Below, piece after piece: positions 52,896 to 63,709 of a stretch of 64,000 bases of DNA. The DNA is from Sporolactobacillus pectinivorans (GTDB taxonomy: Bacteria > Bacillota > Bacilli > Bacillales > Sporolactobacillaceae), in the NCBI RefSeq assembly GCF_002802965.1, contig NZ_NXGA01000001.1:440976-504975 (forward strand), written 5' to 3'. Numbering within the stretch: the first letter of the stretch is position 1; each line of letters begins with the position of its first letter. The notes under the pieces are model-generated. The model had not been told where the DNA came from, made no database searches, and saw nothing but the letters and a program-made list of their open reading frames with translations. The position numbers were made by a program, and so were the translations under genes.

Positions 52896-53521
52896 GGGAA
52901 GTTGTAAAATATGGAAAGACGGTTGCTGAAGCCGTGTCTTTTGCCCTCGAAGAGTTAAATGCAACTGAGGAACAAGTGAAAACGGAAATTCTTGTCAAAC
53001 CAAGGTTCGGATTTCTGGGTATTGGATCCAGAAAAGCCTTAGTCAGAGTTAAGTTGAATCAAACAGCGTTCGACGAAGGGATCAGCTTTTTGAAAGACGT
53101 TGTCAATGTTTTAGGACTGTCCGTGCACGTTCAGGTTAAAGACAAGACAAAACGGTTCTGTCACTGCGTTTTTTCCGGTAGAGATGCCGCACACTTAATC
53201 GGAAAACATGGAGAGACATTGAACGCCCTGCAGTTTTTGGCTAACAGTGTCGTTGCCAGGCATTCGGATTCCAGAATGAGGCTGTTCGTTGATGCCGAAA
53301 ATTACCGAGAAATAAGAAAAAAGGCTTTGATCCGGCTTGCTGAGCGGATTGCAGCGCAGGTTGTGGCGACTGGAAAAACATATCGTTTCAAACCGATGCC
53401 TTTTTTTGAAAGAAAATTGATCCATGTCGATTTAGCGAAAAATGATCAAGTAAGGACCCGATCGTTTGGAGAAGAACCGTATCGCTGTGTAGCAGTCGTT
53501 CCTAGGAATATTGAACGATAA
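52892..53521 (+). CDS. jag: RNA-binding protein Jag (KhpB/EloR)
   Basis: 209 aa. Jag-N domain (1-50, KYGKTVAEAVSFALEEL), KH domain (about 85-150, LIGKHGETLNALQFLAN) and R3H domain (about 150-209, MPFFERKLIHVDL). GTG start overlaps the yidC stop by 4 nt. Influences cell-wall elongation in other Firmicutes. Confidence 0.94.
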   Translation: MREVVKYGKTVAEAVSFALEELNATEEQVKTEILVKPRFGFLGIGSRKALVRVKLNQTAFDEGISFLKDVVNVLGLSVHVQVKDKTKRFCHCVFSGRDAAHLIGKHGETLNALQFLANSVVARHSDSRMRLFVDAENYREIRKKALIRLAERIAAQVVATGKTYRFKPMPFFERKLIHVDLAKNDQVRTRSFGEEPYRCVAVVPRNIER

Positions 53522-53564
53522 GCTGGAATGGAGCGCGGTCGCCAGGTGAATTTTATAATGTTAG

Positions 53565-53592
53565 AAAAGCACGCAAAGCGGCGCGCTTTTTT
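53565..53592 (+). terminator. Terminator of the rpmH-jag operon
   Basis: AAAAGCACGC pairs with GCGCGCTTTT (one mismatch), 6-nt loop, followed by TTC and AT-rich DNA. The rest of 53522-53935 holds no gene I can support; the mnmE promoter must lie here but no good consensus was found. Confidence 0.75.
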
Positions 53593-53935
53593 CTTATACT
53601 GAAGAAACGGCATGAGTGCAACTAAGGATTCGCCAAGTTTGCTTTATTTCGTTTAAGAAGGTATAAAACTTAGAGAAAACAGTACAAGTGAGCGATCAGA
53701 CAGGTAAGTGTAGACTAAGTTAAAGGAACTTCGGCTAAAAACAAACGTGCATGTCCAGTGCCAATGTCGGAGTCACCGCATCCCGCTGAAGTATATCCTT
53801 CAACCTGTTTGACGCTAGGCTCATCTTAGCTGTCGCAACTGGGACCCATTTTGCGCCATAACTTGGTTGGTTTTAACAGACTTTCGTTTTCGGAGTATGC
53901 ACAGGGATGGGACTTATTAGGAAAGGGTGATAGAA

Positions 53936-55318
53936 TTGTACTATGAAGATACAATTGCTGCTATTTCAACGCCGGTCGGAGAGGGAGCAATCAGTATTGT
54001 CCGGTTGAGCGGGCCGGAAGCCATTCAAGCAGTTGGGCATCTTTTTTCAGGCAAAAAGTCTCTGTCTGAGGTTCCCAGCCATACGATTCATTATGGAAAA
54101 ATCGTTGATCCTGGTACTGGAAGAGCCGTTGAAGAGGCTATGGTTTCCATAATGAGGAAGCCGAGAACATTCACGCGAGAAGACGTAGTTGAAATCAATT
54201 GTCATGGCGGTTTGAAGAGCGTGAACAGGGTGCTTGAGCTTGTTCTTGATCAGAATGTCCGGCTTGCAGAACCCGGGGAGTTCACAAAACGAGCTTTTTT
54301 GAATGGGAGAATTGATCTTTCTCAGGCGGAAGCCGTTATGGATCTGATTCGGGCAAAAACAGATCAGGCGATGGATGTGGCAATGGGGCAGATGGAAGGA
54401 AGTCTTTCCGAGCTTGTCCGAAAACTGAGAAGACAGCTTCTCGATACTCTGGCCGCGGTCGAAGTGAATATTGATTACCCGGAGTATGATGGCGCCGAAG
54501 TTGTCACCAGCCAGATGCTTCATGATCAATCAGTCGCAGTCGGGAGACGGATTGATCAGATACTATCAACTGCGCGGCAGGGAAAAATACTTCGTGAAGG
54601 ATTGTCCACTGCAATTATTGGACGGCCAAATGTCGGGAAATCGTCACTGCTAAACCATCTGATCCATGAAAATAAAGCCATTGTTACAGACATTCCAGGC
54701 ACGACACGTGACATTATCGAGGATTATGTAAATATTCATGGCATTCCGCTGAAACTAATTGATACAGCGGGTATCCGGGAAACGGACGATATAGTCGAGA
54801 AGATCGGCGTGGAGCGTTCGCGAACCGCACTGAAAAAAGCTGATTTGGTTTTGCTTCTGATTAATTATCATGACGATCTGACAGATGGAGATCGAGCACT
54901 TTTTAATCTCATTGGCAAGACGCCGGCTATTATTGTTCTGAATAAAACAGATTTATCATTAACTGTGTCAATGGATGAAGTAGATAAGCTTGCAAAGGGA
55001 CGGCCGGTTGTCCAGACTTCTTTGCTCAACGAAGAGGGAGTTTCAGAACTTGAGGAGAGCATTGCATCGCTCTTTTTCGAACACGGCATATATCAGAATG
55101 AATCGGCCTACGTCTCCAATACCCGGCATATTGCCTTGCTAAAAAAAGCTAAATCGGCTATCGCCGATGCAGTTGCCGCTACGGATCAGGGACTGCCGGT
55201 TGATATGGCCCAGATCGATGTCAGACGGGCATGGGACATACTGGGTGAAATAATCGGGGATACAGTCTCAGACAGTTTGATTAATGAGCTTTTTTCAAAG
55301 TTCTGTCTTGGAAAATAA
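53936..55318 (+). CDS. mnmE: tRNA modification GTPase MnmE
   Basis: 460 aa. N-terminal folate-binding domain ([22 protein letters not shown]), helical domain, G domain (G1 [10 protein letters not shown]3 DTAGIRET, G4 NKTD) and the C-terminal FCLGK with the catalytic Cys. Forms the cmnm5U34 modification with MnmG. I chose TTG 53936 (AAAGGG at 8 nt) over GTG 53927, which sits on the ribosome binding site. Confidence 0.96.
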   Translation: MYYEDTIAAISTPVGEGAISIVRLSGPEAIQAVGHLFSGKKSLSEVPSHTIHYGKIVDPGTGRAVEEAMVSIMRKPRTFTREDVVEINCHGGLKSVNRVLELVLDQNVRLAEPGEFTKRAFLNGRIDLSQAEAVMDLIRAKTDQAMDVAMGQMEGSLSELVRKLRRQLLDTLAAVEVNIDYPEYDGAEVVTSQMLHDQSVAVGRRIDQILSTARQGKILREGLSTAIIGRPNVGKSSLLNHLIHENKAIVTDIPGTTRDIIEDYVNIHGIPLKLIDTAGIRETDDIVEKIGVERSRTALKKADLVLLLINYHDDLTDGDRALFNLIGKTPAIIVLNKTDLSLTVSMDEVDKLAKGRPVVQTSLLNEEGVSELEESIASLFFEHGIYQNESAYVSNTRHIALLKKAKSAIADAVAATDQGLPVDMAQIDVRRAWDILGEIIGDTVSDSLINELFSKFCLGK

Positions 55319-55368
55319 TTTTATCAGATGGAAACATATGTAAATAATAGATCAAGGAGGAAGTAAAG

Positions 55369-57261
55369 ATGGAAGGATATCAGGCCGGCACGTATGATGT
55401 AATTGTCGTAGGCGCCGGACACGCCGGAGTTGAAGCTGGACTTGCTGCTGCGAGGATGGGCGCGAAAACGCTGATGTTGACGATCAGCCTTGAAGGCGTT
55501 GCTTTTATGCCATGCAATCCATCGGTCGGCGGTCCTGCGAAGGGTGTGGTTGTCCGTGAAATCGATGCACTGGGCGGCGAAATGGGTCACAATATTGATA
55601 AAACGTATATCCAGATGAGAATGCTGAATACACGAAAAGGACCAGCGGTGCGTGCACTTCGCGCCCAGGCAGACAAGCAATTGTATCAGCGGGCGATGAA
55701 GAAGACTATTGAGAAAACGGAAAATCTTACCCTTCGTCAGGGAATGGTTGAACGCTTGATCGTCGAGGATGGTGTCTGCAGAGGTGTGGTTGTAGCAACA
55801 GGTGCTGAATATCGGGCAGCGGCGGTTGTGCTGACTGCCGGTGTCTATCTGAAGGGCAAAATTATCATCGGTGAATTGCAATATGAGAGCGGACCGAACA
55901 ATATGCAGGCATCCGTAAGCCTTTCTGATCATTTGAAGGAACTGGGTTTTGATATGGTTCGGTTTAAAACGGGCACACCTCCGCGTGTAAACGGACGGAC
56001 TATTGATTATTCGAAAACAGAAATTCAACCTGGAGATGAAGGAACTCTTGCCTTTTCGTATGATACAAGGGAATTCATCAAAGATCAGATTCCTTGCTGG
56101 TTAACTTATACGAATCAAGAGACACATAAAATTATTAATGAAAATCTTGGCCGTTCTCCAATCTATTCGGGTGCTATTGTAGGCACTGGTCCGAGGTACT
56201 GTCCATCCATCGAAACGAAAGTGGTCCGTTTCAGCGATAAAAGCCGCCATCAGCTTTTTCTTGAACCAGAAGGAAAAGAGACAAAAGAAGTCTATGTTGA
56301 CGGTCTTTCTACGAGCATGCCTGAAGAAATTCAGCGAAAAATGCTGGCAACGATCCCCGGTCTTGAACAGGCGGAGATGATGCGTCCGGGTTATGCCATC
56401 GAATATGATGCCATTGTGCCAACACAACTCTGGCCGACCTTGGAGACCAAAAAAGTCAAAGGTCTTTTCACTGCGGGACAGATCAATGGCACGTCAGGAT
56501 ATGAAGAGGCTGCAGGCCAGGGACTGATGGGCGGGATCAACGCTGCCAGAAAAGCATTTGGTGAGGAGCCGGTGATTCTGGATCGAGCTCAGGCATACAT
56601 TGGTGTATTAATCGATGATCTGGTAACAAAGGGAACAAGAGAGCCATACAGGTTATTGACCTCACGGGCTGAATACAGACTGTTACTGCGGCATGACAAT
56701 GCCGATCTTCGACTGACCGGGCTGGGACATGAAATCGGACTGATACCTGAGAAGCGATACAGGTGGTTTTTGCAAAAGAAACAGATGATCGAACAAGAAA
56801 GGAATAGATTTGCAGCGGCAACAGTCAGGCCATCTGAGGCAGCAGCAGCTTTACTGGAAAGCAGGGGGGCGGCCCCGATTAATGAACCTGTGAAAGCGGA
56901 TCGTTTGCTCAAAAGACCGGAATTGAGCTATCGGGATGTGGCATCCTTACTTCCGGATAATGGTGGTGTCATACCCGAAGAAGTCGGAGAACAGGTTGAG
57001 ATTCAGGTGAAGTATGAAGGATACATTAATAAACAACTGCAGCAGGTCGAGAAAATGAAGCGGATGGAGAAGAAAAAAATTCCTCAAGATTTGGATTACA
57101 GCGTGATTGACGGAATTGCGACAGAAGCCCGTCAGAAACTGGACAAAGTACGGCCGATTTCCGTCGGACAGGCTTCGCGGATTTCCGGTGTTAATCCTAG
57201 CGATATTGCTATTTTGCTTGTTTACCTTGAACAGGGGAAACTGGCGAGAAAAACAGGATAA
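55369..57261 (+). CDS. mnmG: tRNA modification FAD enzyme MnmG (GidA)
   Basis: 630 aa. FAD site [40 protein letters not shown], and [19 protein letters not shown]. Partner of MnmE; 50 bp downstream of it with AAGGAGG before the ATG. Confidence 0.97.
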   Translation: MEGYQAGTYDVIVVGAGHAGVEAGLAAARMGAKTLMLTISLEGVAFMPCNPSVGGPAKGVVVREIDALGGEMGHNIDKTYIQMRMLNTRKGPAVRALRAQADKQLYQRAMKKTIEKTENLTLRQGMVERLIVEDGVCRGVVVATGAEYRAAAVVLTAGVYLKGKIIIGELQYESGPNNMQASVSLSDHLKELGFDMVRFKTGTPPRVNGRTIDYSKTEIQPGDEGTLAFSYDTREFIKDQIPCWLTYTNQETHKIINENLGRSPIYSGAIVGTGPRYCPSIETKVVRFSDKSRHQLFLEPEGKETKEVYVDGLSTSMPEEIQRKMLATIPGLEQAEMMRPGYAIEYDAIVPTQLWPTLETKKVKGLFTAGQINGTSGYEEAAGQGLMGGINAARKAFGEEPVILDRAQAYIGVLIDDLVTKGTREPYRLLTSRAEYRLLLRHDNADLRLTGLGHEIGLIPEKRYRWFLQKKQMIEQERNRFAAATVRPSEAAAALLESRGAAPINEPVKADRLLKRPELSYRDVASLLPDNGGVIPEEVGEQVEIQVKYEGYINKQLQQVEKMKRMEKKKIPQDLDYSVIDGIATEARQKLDKVRPISVGQASRISGVNPSDIAILLVYLEQGKLARKTG

Positions 57262-57283
57262 CCATCCGTTTTAGGAGGCAATC

Positions 57284-57991
57284 ATGGAGATACTTGACGC
57301 GTTACTTGCAGAAAAAGGAATACACCTGTCTGCTGTCCAAAGCGAGCAGTTTGATGTTTATTATCAGGAGCTGGTCGAATGGAACAGCAGGATCAACCTG
57401 ACATCGATTACAGAAGAAAAAGAAGTTGCCATTAAACATTTTTTTGATTCGATAACACCGGTATTTTATTATTCTTTCAATCAAAAACTGAAATTGTGTG
57501 ACGTGGGATCCGGGGCCGGTTTTCCTGGAATACCGCTGAAAATTCTTTTCCCTGAAATTGAGATTACCATTGTCGATTCACTGCAGAAGCGGCTTAATTT
57601 TCTGCAATCGCTGGCAGCCGTGATGAAGCTGGATCATTTAATTTTATTTCATGAGCGTGCTGAGGTATTTGCGCACAACCCGAAAGTACGGGAACAGTTT
57701 GATGTTGTAACTGCCCGGGCAGTAGCAAATCTTTCGGTACTCAGTGAATACTGCCTGCCACTTGTATGTAAGGGTGGAACATTTATTGCACTTAAAGGCC
57801 TCAATGCCGATCAGGAAGTCAGTCAGGCAGAGCATGCTATTCAACTGTTGGGTGGCACGTTTGACAGGCAGGTTGATCTCGATTTGCCGGAGGGTATGGG
57901 CTCGCGATCGATTGTTTTCATTGATAAAACCAAACTTTCACCTGACAATTTTCCGAGAAAGCCGGGAATGCCAGCAAAGAATCCATTATGA
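57284..57991 (+). CDS. rsmG: 16S rRNA (guanine-527-N7) methyltransferase
   Basis: 235 aa. SAM motif DVGSGAGFPGIPLKI, QKRLNFLQSL, and the VTARAVANLSVL catalytic region. 22 nt after mnmG with TAGGAGG at the right distance. Same operon. Confidence 0.96.
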   Translation: MEILDALLAEKGIHLSAVQSEQFDVYYQELVEWNSRINLTSITEEKEVAIKHFFDSITPVFYYSFNQKLKLCDVGSGAGFPGIPLKILFPEIEITIVDSLQKRLNFLQSLAAVMKLDHLILFHERAEVFAHNPKVREQFDVVTARAVANLSVLSEYCLPLVCKGGTFIALKGLNADQEVSQAEHAIQLLGGTFDRQVDLDLPEGMGSRSIVFIDKTKLSPDNFPRKPGMPAKNPL

Positions 57992-58043
57992 TCGGTTGCT
58001 ATCTGATTTTGGCAATCATTTCTCTGCTGATAGTTTATCTGAA

Positions 58044-58059
58044 TGTTTCACGTGAAACA
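58044..58059. other. parS site 1
   Basis: TGTTTCACGTGAAACA, a perfect 16-bp palindrome fitting the parS consensus, between rsmG and noc. Loading site for Spo0J and SMC. Confidence 0.93.
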
Positions 58060-58136
58060 TTCAGAACTATTTGGAGGAGTTGAGACGCTTTAAGCGAAAT
58101 AATAAATGTCAGACAGCAAAGGGTGGTGTTGAAGGG

Positions 58137-58997
58137 ATGAAACATTCTTTTTCAAATATTTTCAGTACGGGTGAACATGAAGAAATCGATGTTGAAGATG
58201 ACCGGAACGATGAAAAAGTACAGGAGATTTTGATTTCAAAGATTGTTCCGAATCAGTATCAACCGAGATCAGTATTTGATGAAGAAAAATTGCATGAACT
58301 TGCTGCGACTATTAAAAGACATGGTGTTATTCAGCCTATTGTTCTCCGTACTTTGAACGACAAGTTTGAAATTATTGCCGGTGAGAGAAGATGGCGCGCC
58401 TGCATATATTTGGGCTGGGAAAAAATACCGGCAATTGTGAAAAACATGGATGATGATCAAACCGCATCGGTCGCATTGATCGAAAATCTTCAACGGGAAG
58501 AATTAACGGCCATTGAAGAGGCTATGGCTTATGCAAGATTGATTGATATCCATGGACTGACACAAGAAAGCCTGGCTCAGAAATTGGGAAGAGGGCAGTC
58601 TACAATTGCCAATAAACTCAGATTGCTTAAACTTCCACCGGTAGTTCAAAGTGCCATTTTGGAAAAGAAAATTAGTGAGCGTCATGCCCGTGCACTGATT
58701 ATTTTAAAAGATCCGGGGAAGCAGGAAAAGTTGCTGCAGGAAATCATTGAAAAGCAGCTGAATGTGAAGCAAACTGAACTGCGTGTTCAAAAGATGATCC
58801 AACCGAACCTGGATACTGCCCATGATGATGGAAGTAAAAAAAGAAGAATCTCTTTGAACCGTGATACCCGACTTGCCGTCAACACGATCCGTCGATCTGT
58901 TTATATGGTTAATGATTCCGGCCTTAATATTGATACAAAAGAAGAGGATCTGGGTGATTATTATCAATTTACAATCCGGATTCCCAAAGGGCAATAA
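58137..58997 (+). CDS. noc: Nucleoid occlusion protein Noc
   Basis: 286 aa, a ParB/CTPase paralogue. Membrane-binding amphipathic start [12 protein letters not shown]-binding motif GERRWRAC, helix-turn-helix [24 protein letters not shown]. Starting MKHSFS distinguishes it from Spo0J. ATG 58137 is the Noc-like N-terminus although GAAGGG is very close; the frame is open upstream. No Noc-binding site (ATTTCCCGGGAAAT) was seen in the window. Confidence 0.93.
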   Translation: MKHSFSNIFSTGEHEEIDVEDDRNDEKVQEILISKIVPNQYQPRSVFDEEKLHELAATIKRHGVIQPIVLRTLNDKFEIIAGERRWRACIYLGWEKIPAIVKNMDDDQTASVALIENLQREELTAIEEAMAYARLIDIHGLTQESLAQKLGRGQSTIANKLRLLKLPPVVQSAILEKKISERHARALIILKDPGKQEKLLQEIIEKQLNVKQTELRVQKMIQPNLDTAHDDGSKKRRISLNRDTRLAVNTIRRSVYMVNDSGLNIDTKEEDLGDYYQFTIRIPKGQ

Positions 58998-59033
58998 AGT
59001 TCAAGACTTTAGGGACAATTGAAAATCCTCAAA

Positions 59034-59083
59034 AATACCGTATTCTGTGCGGAATTTTGCGAGTCCGCGCAGAATGCGGTATT
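59034..59083. terminator. Long imperfect hairpin between noc and soj
   Basis: About 20-bp arms (59034-59053 and 59064-59083) with only a few mismatches and a 10-nt loop. T-runs are weak on the plus strand and better on the minus strand (TTTTTGAGG). Most likely the noc terminator. Confidence 0.6.
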
Positions 59084-59179
59084 CCTGTTTCAGGATATTA
59101 ACACAGATTAGTTTTCTCCGATGAATGAATTCATGATAAAATGGAAGTTAGCAATTGAAGCTTGAGAGTAGGTGAAAGT

Positions 59180-59941
59180 GTGAGTAAGATATTGGCGGTT
59201 GCCAACCAGAAAGGCGGCGTAGGCAAAACAACAACAGCGGTCAATCTTAGCGCCTGTATGGCGAATCTTGGCTGTAAAGTTCTGCTGGTCGATATTGATC
59301 CCCAAGGAAATGCAACGAGTGGTTCAGGGGTCGACAAAGGTGAAGTTGATGAATGTGTTTATGATGTTTTAGTAGAAGAAACAGAAGTTGCTCAAGTTGT
59401 AAAAAGTTCTGCTATTGATAATCTTGATGTTCTTCCATCTGCTATTCAACTGGCAGGAGCAGAGATTGAGCTTGTGCCGACGATTTCAAGGGAAGTCAGG
59501 TTGAAACGTGCGCTGGAGAAAGTAAAAGATACATATGATTACATAATCATAGATTGCCCGCCGTCGCTAGGCCTTTTGACCATAAATGCCTTAACCGCTG
59601 CAGATGCGGTGATTATCCCGGTTCAGTGTGAATACTACGCACTTGAAGGGCTGAGCCAGCTCCTTAACACGGTCAGGCTCGTGCAGAAACATCTCAATCA
59701 TCATCTCGCAATTGAAGGTGTGCTTCTGACCATGCTTGATGCAAGGACTAACCTTGGTTTACAAGTCATACAGGAAGTAAAAAAATATTTCCAGGATCGT
59801 GTTTTTCATACGATCATTCCACGCAATGTCCGGCTAAGCGAGGCACCCAGCCATGGTCTGCCGATCATTCTCTATGATTCAAGATCCAAAGGTGCCGAAG
59901 TATATCTTGACTTCGCAAAGGAAGTGATGACAGGTGACTAA
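59180..59941 (+). CDS. soj: Chromosome partitioning ATPase Soj (ParA)
   Basis: 253 aa. Deviant Walker A KGGVGKTTTAVN, Walker B IIIDCPPSLG, and the very conserved RNVRLSEAPSHG. Controls DnaA activity and origin segregation with Spo0J. GTG 59180 has AGGTGA 7 nt upstream; a TTG six codons earlier is possible but less likely. Confidence 0.96.
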   Translation: MSKILAVANQKGGVGKTTTAVNLSACMANLGCKVLLVDIDPQGNATSGSGVDKGEVDECVYDVLVEETEVAQVVKSSAIDNLDVLPSAIQLAGAEIELVPTISREVRLKRALEKVKDTYDYIIIDCPPSLGLLTINALTAADAVIIPVQCEYYALEGLSQLLNTVRLVQKHLNHHLAIEGVLLTMLDARTNLGLQVIQEVKKYFQDRVFHTIIPRNVRLSEAPSHGLPIILYDSRSKGAEVYLDFAKEVMTGD

Positions 59942-60794
59942 AGCTTTGGGCAAAGGATTGGATGCTTTTTTTCCCTCGGCATTTTCAGATGAGCTGGATA
60001 ATGCAGTGGAAAGCGTTGCGTTAAGTGATTTGAAGCCCAATCCCTATCAGCCAAGAAAGCAGTTCGATGAAGAGGGTATTGAGGAACTCGCTCAGTCAAT
60101 CAGGGAACATGGCATTATTCAGCCTCTGATCGTCCGCAAAAGCATTAAAGGTTACGACATCATCGTGGGTGAACGCCGTTACAGGGCAGCAAAACAGATA
60201 AAGCTGGAAAAAGTACCCGTCGTTATTAAGGAATTATCCGATCATGAAATGATGCAGATTGCATTAATTGAGAATCTTCAACGAGAGGATCTAAATCCAA
60301 TCGAAGAAGCTACAGCCTATAAAAAACTCATGCATGGCCTGCAATTGACCCAGGATGAACTTGCAAAGAAACTTGGAAAGAGCAGGCCCCACATTGCAAA
60401 TCATCTGCGTCTGCTTCAGTTGGAACCGACCATCCGTATTTTAGTTGAACAGGGAAAACTTTCAATGGGACATGCACGTGCTCTTGTGGGCTTGAAAAAC
60501 AAAAAACAGATCGTTCCTGTCGTGGATAAAGTAATAAAAGAACAAATGAATGTACGACAGTTGGAAACACTCATCCAAAGATTAAACCACCATGTTCCAC
60601 GTGAAACATCGAGAAAAAAAGAATGGATCATGTCGCCCGAACTTAAAGAGAGGGTAAATGGTTTGCGTGAAAGATTTGGTACGTCAGTCAAAATCAAACC
60701 TGGAACGAATAAGGATAAAGGTAAAATAGAATTGGATTATTATTCTGCTGAAGACCTTTACCGGCTGCTGGAACTGCTGGATAAAGAATCATGA
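59934..60794 (+). CDS. spo0J: Chromosome partitioning protein Spo0J (ParB)
   Basis: 286 aa. Start VTKALGKGLDAFF, CTP-binding GERRYRAA, helix-turn-helix LTQDELAKKLGKSRPHIANHLRLL, C-terminal dimer domain. GTG overlaps the soj stop by 8 nt. A parS site lies inside its own coding sequence, as in B. subtilis. Confidence 0.97.
   Translation: MTKALGKGLDAFFPSAFSDELDNAVESVALSDLKPNPYQPRKQFDEEGIEELAQSIREHGIIQPLIVRKSIKGYDIIVGERRYRAAKQIKLEKVPVVIKELSDHEMMQIALIENLQREDLNPIEEATAYKKLMHGLQLTQDELAKKLGKSRPHIANHLRLLQLEPTIRILVEQGKLSMGHARALVGLKNKKQIVPVVDKVIKEQMNVRQLETLIQRLNHHVPRETSRKKEWIMSPELKERVNGLRERFGTSVKIKPGTNKDKGKIELDYYSAEDLYRLLELLDKES
60593..60608. other. parS site 2, inside spo0J
   Basis: TGTTCCACGTGAAACA, the exact parS consensus, within the spo0J coding region at the place where B. 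subtilis also has one. Confidence 0.96.
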
Positions 60795-60858
60795 TAAAAA
60801 CATGTTACTTTGCGATGCATGCGCATGACGCTTCTCAAAGAATAGGATGAAAACAGCA

Positions 60859-61464
60859 TTAATAGTTCGACTTGAATCGGGAAAAAAGGTTAGCATGATC
60901 TCTTGATAAGATCGCCCGGACAAGAGATTTGCTGATTACTTTTGATAGATTTATTACAATGCTGAGCCGGGTGCTTTGCAAAACTGAATACTCCATAAAC
61001 CCGCTAACATTGACTACTCCAGTAATATTAATATTTCCTACGGGTTCTAACTTTTTGTTCACGCCGGCCCCGGGCAGAACGGGACCTTCTGAGACGCAGA
61101 TTTTCCCGATATTCTGTTGCTGCCCGAGGCAGGCATCAACAGCAATAATAAACGGCCGACGATAAGACACTTTGATCGTTGACAGGGTTTCCTGCAAGTT
61201 TACTGCGTGTACGGGATTTTCAAGGGTTCCGTAAATAGCTGCTTCCGGAAGCAAAAAACTTTCCAGTTGAGTGCCGACAAGCGGACCCAGTGCATCACCC
61301 GTGGACCGATCGGTGCCGATGCAAACAATGACCAGATCATTTTGGCCTGCTCCCGATAGATAATACCGGATGGCGCTGACTACTGAAGTGCAGGCATGCC
61401 TGTCAAGATAATGAATCGGCTGATGATACTGGCGGGCAAGCGGTTTTTCACGATTCAGATTCAT
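60859..61464 (-). CDS. yyaC: YyaC, spore protease-related protein (DUF1256)
   Basis: 201 aa. Related to the germination protease Gpr fold; motifs CIGTDRSTGDALGPLVG, GTLENPVHA, DACLG and GPVLPGAGVNKKL, then VSGFMEY. Sporulation-linked in B. subtilis, exact function unknown. It lies opposite spo0J and against replication, as in relatives. Confidence 0.9.
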   Translation of the reverse strand: MNLNREKPLARQYHQPIHYLDRHACTSVVSAIRYYLSGAGQNDLVIVCIGTDRSTGDALGPLVGTQLESFLLPEAAIYGTLENPVHAVNLQETLSTIKVSYRRPFIIAVDACLGQQQNIGKICVSEGPVLPGAGVNKKLEPVGNINITGVVNVSGFMEYSVLQSTRLSIVINLSKVISKSLVRAILSRDHANLFSRFKSNY

Positions 61465-61659
61465 AGTTTACGCTCCTTTAAAAAGTATTAACAGTATATG
61501 GCCATGCTTCTGTTTCTATACCTTAAAATTCATAGTTTCAGATATAATTCGATGCTTGGAGAGCAGCAACCAGTCAGCAAATTTTTTCACGGAAAAAAAT
61601 GAAAAACTATGCTTTTCTCTGGAAATAGGATATACTATGACACAGAAACAGTAATTGAA

Positions 61660-61893
61660 TCAGAAACGGCGATGAAGGAAAAGAGTACTCAGAACAGTTA
61701 CTTTACAGCAAGTCGGGAATGATGGGAGCCCGGCAAGCAACCTCAGAGGAAGGCGTTCCCGAACCGGACTTTTCATAAAGTGGATGCAGTAAATCACTGC
61801 ATCAATTAGGGTGGAACCGCGTGAGCGCAGATACAGCTCTCGTCCCTAGGTCTTGCATACAGACCTGGAGAACGAGAGCTTATTTATTTGAAA
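61660..61893 (+). promoter_or_regulatory. T-box riboswitch of glyQS
   Basis: T-box core AGGGTGGAACCGCG at 61808-61821; terminator/antiterminator arms AGCTCTCGT and ACGAGAGCT (about 61837-61887) followed by TATTTATTT. Stem I starts near 61660. A -10-like TATACT (about 61631) precedes it but no clear -35. The stretch 61465-61906 contains nothing else. Confidence 0.9.
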
Positions 61894-61906
61894 AGGAGCA
61901 GAACAA

Positions 61907-63289
61907 ATGGCCAAAACAATGGATCAGATCGTCAATCTTGCAAAACAGAGAGGGTTTATCTTCCCGGGATCCGAAATTTACGGAGGGCTGGCAAATACTT
62001 GGGATTACGGTCCTTTAGGCGTGGAACTGAAAAACAATGTTAAAAGAGCTTGGTGGAAGAAGTTTGTCCAGGAGTCGCCATATAATGTCGGGTTGGATGC
62101 AGCCATTCTCATGAATCCAAAAACATGGGAAGCTTCCGGACATATTACCAATTTCAATGATCCAATGATTGACTGTAAAAACTGTAAATCACGTTTTCGT
62201 GCAGATAAGCTGATTGAAGCCAACATACCTGCGGAAGAACTTCCCGGGCCGGTGGATGGGCTTAGTTTTGAGACCATGGAAAAGTTAATCGAATCCCATG
62301 CCATTAAGTGTCCAGACTGTGGAGCGCACGATTTTACTTCAATCAGGCAATTCAATCTGATGTTTAAAACCTATCAAGGTGTGACCGAAACAGCAAAAGA
62401 TGAAATCTACCTTCGCCCGGAGACAGCTCAGGGGATTTTTGTCAATTTTAAAAATGTACAACGGACAATGAGAAAAAAAATTCCTTTTGGAATCGGACAG
62501 GTTGGGAAATCTTTCCGAAATGAAATCACTCCTGGGAACTTCACTTTCAGAACGCGTGAGTTTGAGCAGCTTGAACTTGAATTTTTCTGCAAACCGGGTG
62601 AAGATAAAAAGTGGTTTGAATACTGGAGAACATTCGGCTTTGAATGGTTGAAATCACTTAGTATCCAGCCCGAAAATCTAAGGTTGCGTGACCATGAGAA
62701 GGAAGAATTGCCGCATTACAGTAATGCGACAACAGATATCGAGTACCTTTTTCCCTTTGGCTGGGGGGAACTTTCGAGTCTGTCGTCCAGAACAGATTAT
62801 GATTTGCGCAGACATATGGAAGTATCCGGACAGGATCTGCAATATATTGACCAGAATGCGAAGGAACGCTATATTCCTTATGTTATAGAGCCATCTCTAG
62901 GAGCAGATCGTGTCACGCTGGCCTTTCTCGCGGATGCCTACGAAGAACAGAAAATCAGTGATACGGACTCAAGAACCGTATTACATTTTCATCCGGCACT
63001 GGCACCATATAAAGTGAGTATCTTGCCACTTTCTAAAAAATTGAGTGAAGAGGCCGGAGCCATTTACAAGAATTTGGCCAAAGAGTGGATGGTCGATTAC
63101 GATGAAACGGGTTCAATCGGTAAAAGGTACCGCAGACAGGATGAAATCGGTACACCTTACTGTATTACTTACGATTTTGACTCAAAGGAAGATGGGAAGG
63201 TAACTGTCAGGAACAGGGACACGATGGACCAGATCTGGCTGCCAATTGACCAATTGCCGCAGTTTCTCACGGAGAAAACTGCATTCTAA
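61907..63289 (+). CDS. glyQS: Glycyl-tRNA synthetase, single-chain dimeric type
   Basis: 460 aa, class II alpha2 enzyme. N-terminal [16 protein letters not shown], an insertion with zinc-type Cys pairs (CKNC ... CPDC), motif 2 [14 protein letters not shown] with [14 protein letters not shown], motif 3 [11 protein letters not shown], and the C-terminal anticodon domain. ATG with AAAGGAG upstream. Firmicutes have either this or the alpha2beta2 form; here it is the single-chain type. Confidence 0.96.
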   Translation: MAKTMDQIVNLAKQRGFIFPGSEIYGGLANTWDYGPLGVELKNNVKRAWWKKFVQESPYNVGLDAAILMNPKTWEASGHITNFNDPMIDCKNCKSRFRADKLIEANIPAEELPGPVDGLSFETMEKLIESHAIKCPDCGAHDFTSIRQFNLMFKTYQGVTETAKDEIYLRPETAQGIFVNFKNVQRTMRKKIPFGIGQVGKSFRNEITPGNFTFRTREFEQLELEFFCKPGEDKKWFEYWRTFGFEWLKSLSIQPENLRLRDHEKEELPHYSNATTDIEYLFPFGWGELSSLSSRTDYDLRRHMEVSGQDLQYIDQNAKERYIPYVIEPSLGADRVTLAFLADAYEEQKISDTDSRTVLHFHPALAPYKVSILPLSKKLSEEAGAIYKNLAKEWMVDYDETGSIGKRYRRQDEIGTPYCITYDFDSKEDGKVTVRNRDTMDQIWLPIDQLPQFLTEKTAF

Positions 63290-63373
63290 AAGCTGGCAGA
63301 AAACACTTATTGATATCAATATATAAATCGGAAAACACAATCGGATTCACCGGACTTCAAGGGGGGAGGATAC

Positions 63374-63592
63374 ATGGCCAGACCGCATATTGCATTTAAC
63401 TTGAATGACGTTGTTGAGATGAAAAAGGCACATCCGTGTGGAACAAATCAATGGAAAATCATCCGCATGGGTGCGGATATCCGGATTAAGTGTCTCGGAT
63501 GCGGCCATAGTGTTCTGATGCCGAGAAGCGAATTTCAAAAAAAAATCAAAAAAGTGATCGAATCAAAAACTGTAGAAGATAGCGAACAGTAA
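63374..63592 (+). CDS. yyzM: DUF951 family protein YyzM
   Basis: 72 aa. Central MKKAHPCGTNQWKIIRMGAD and CLGCGHSVLMPRSEFQKKIKK with a CxxC, typical of DUF951. Function unknown; it regularly precedes ychF. ATG with GGGGGGAGG upstream. Confidence 0.9.
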   Translation: MARPHIAFNLNDVVEMKKAHPCGTNQWKIIRMGADIRIKCLGCGHSVLMPRSEFQKKIKKVIESKTVEDSEQ

Positions 63593-63620
63593 AACAACGT
63601 ATAAATAATGGATAGAAAAA

Positions 63621-63651
63621 GGGAGAAGAGCTGGTGACAAAATCTTCTCCC
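63621..63651. terminator. Hairpin between yyzM and ychF
   Basis: GGGAGAAGA and TCTTCTCCC, 9-bp perfect stem, 13-nt loop. The T-run is only on the minus strand, so on the plus strand it may act as a processing or pausing structure. Confidence 0.5.
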
Positions 63652-63709
63652 ATAAGAAAGAAATAATTGTGAGAACCAAGGGGCTGTAATGTCCGAGGAG
63701 CTGAAAAAA

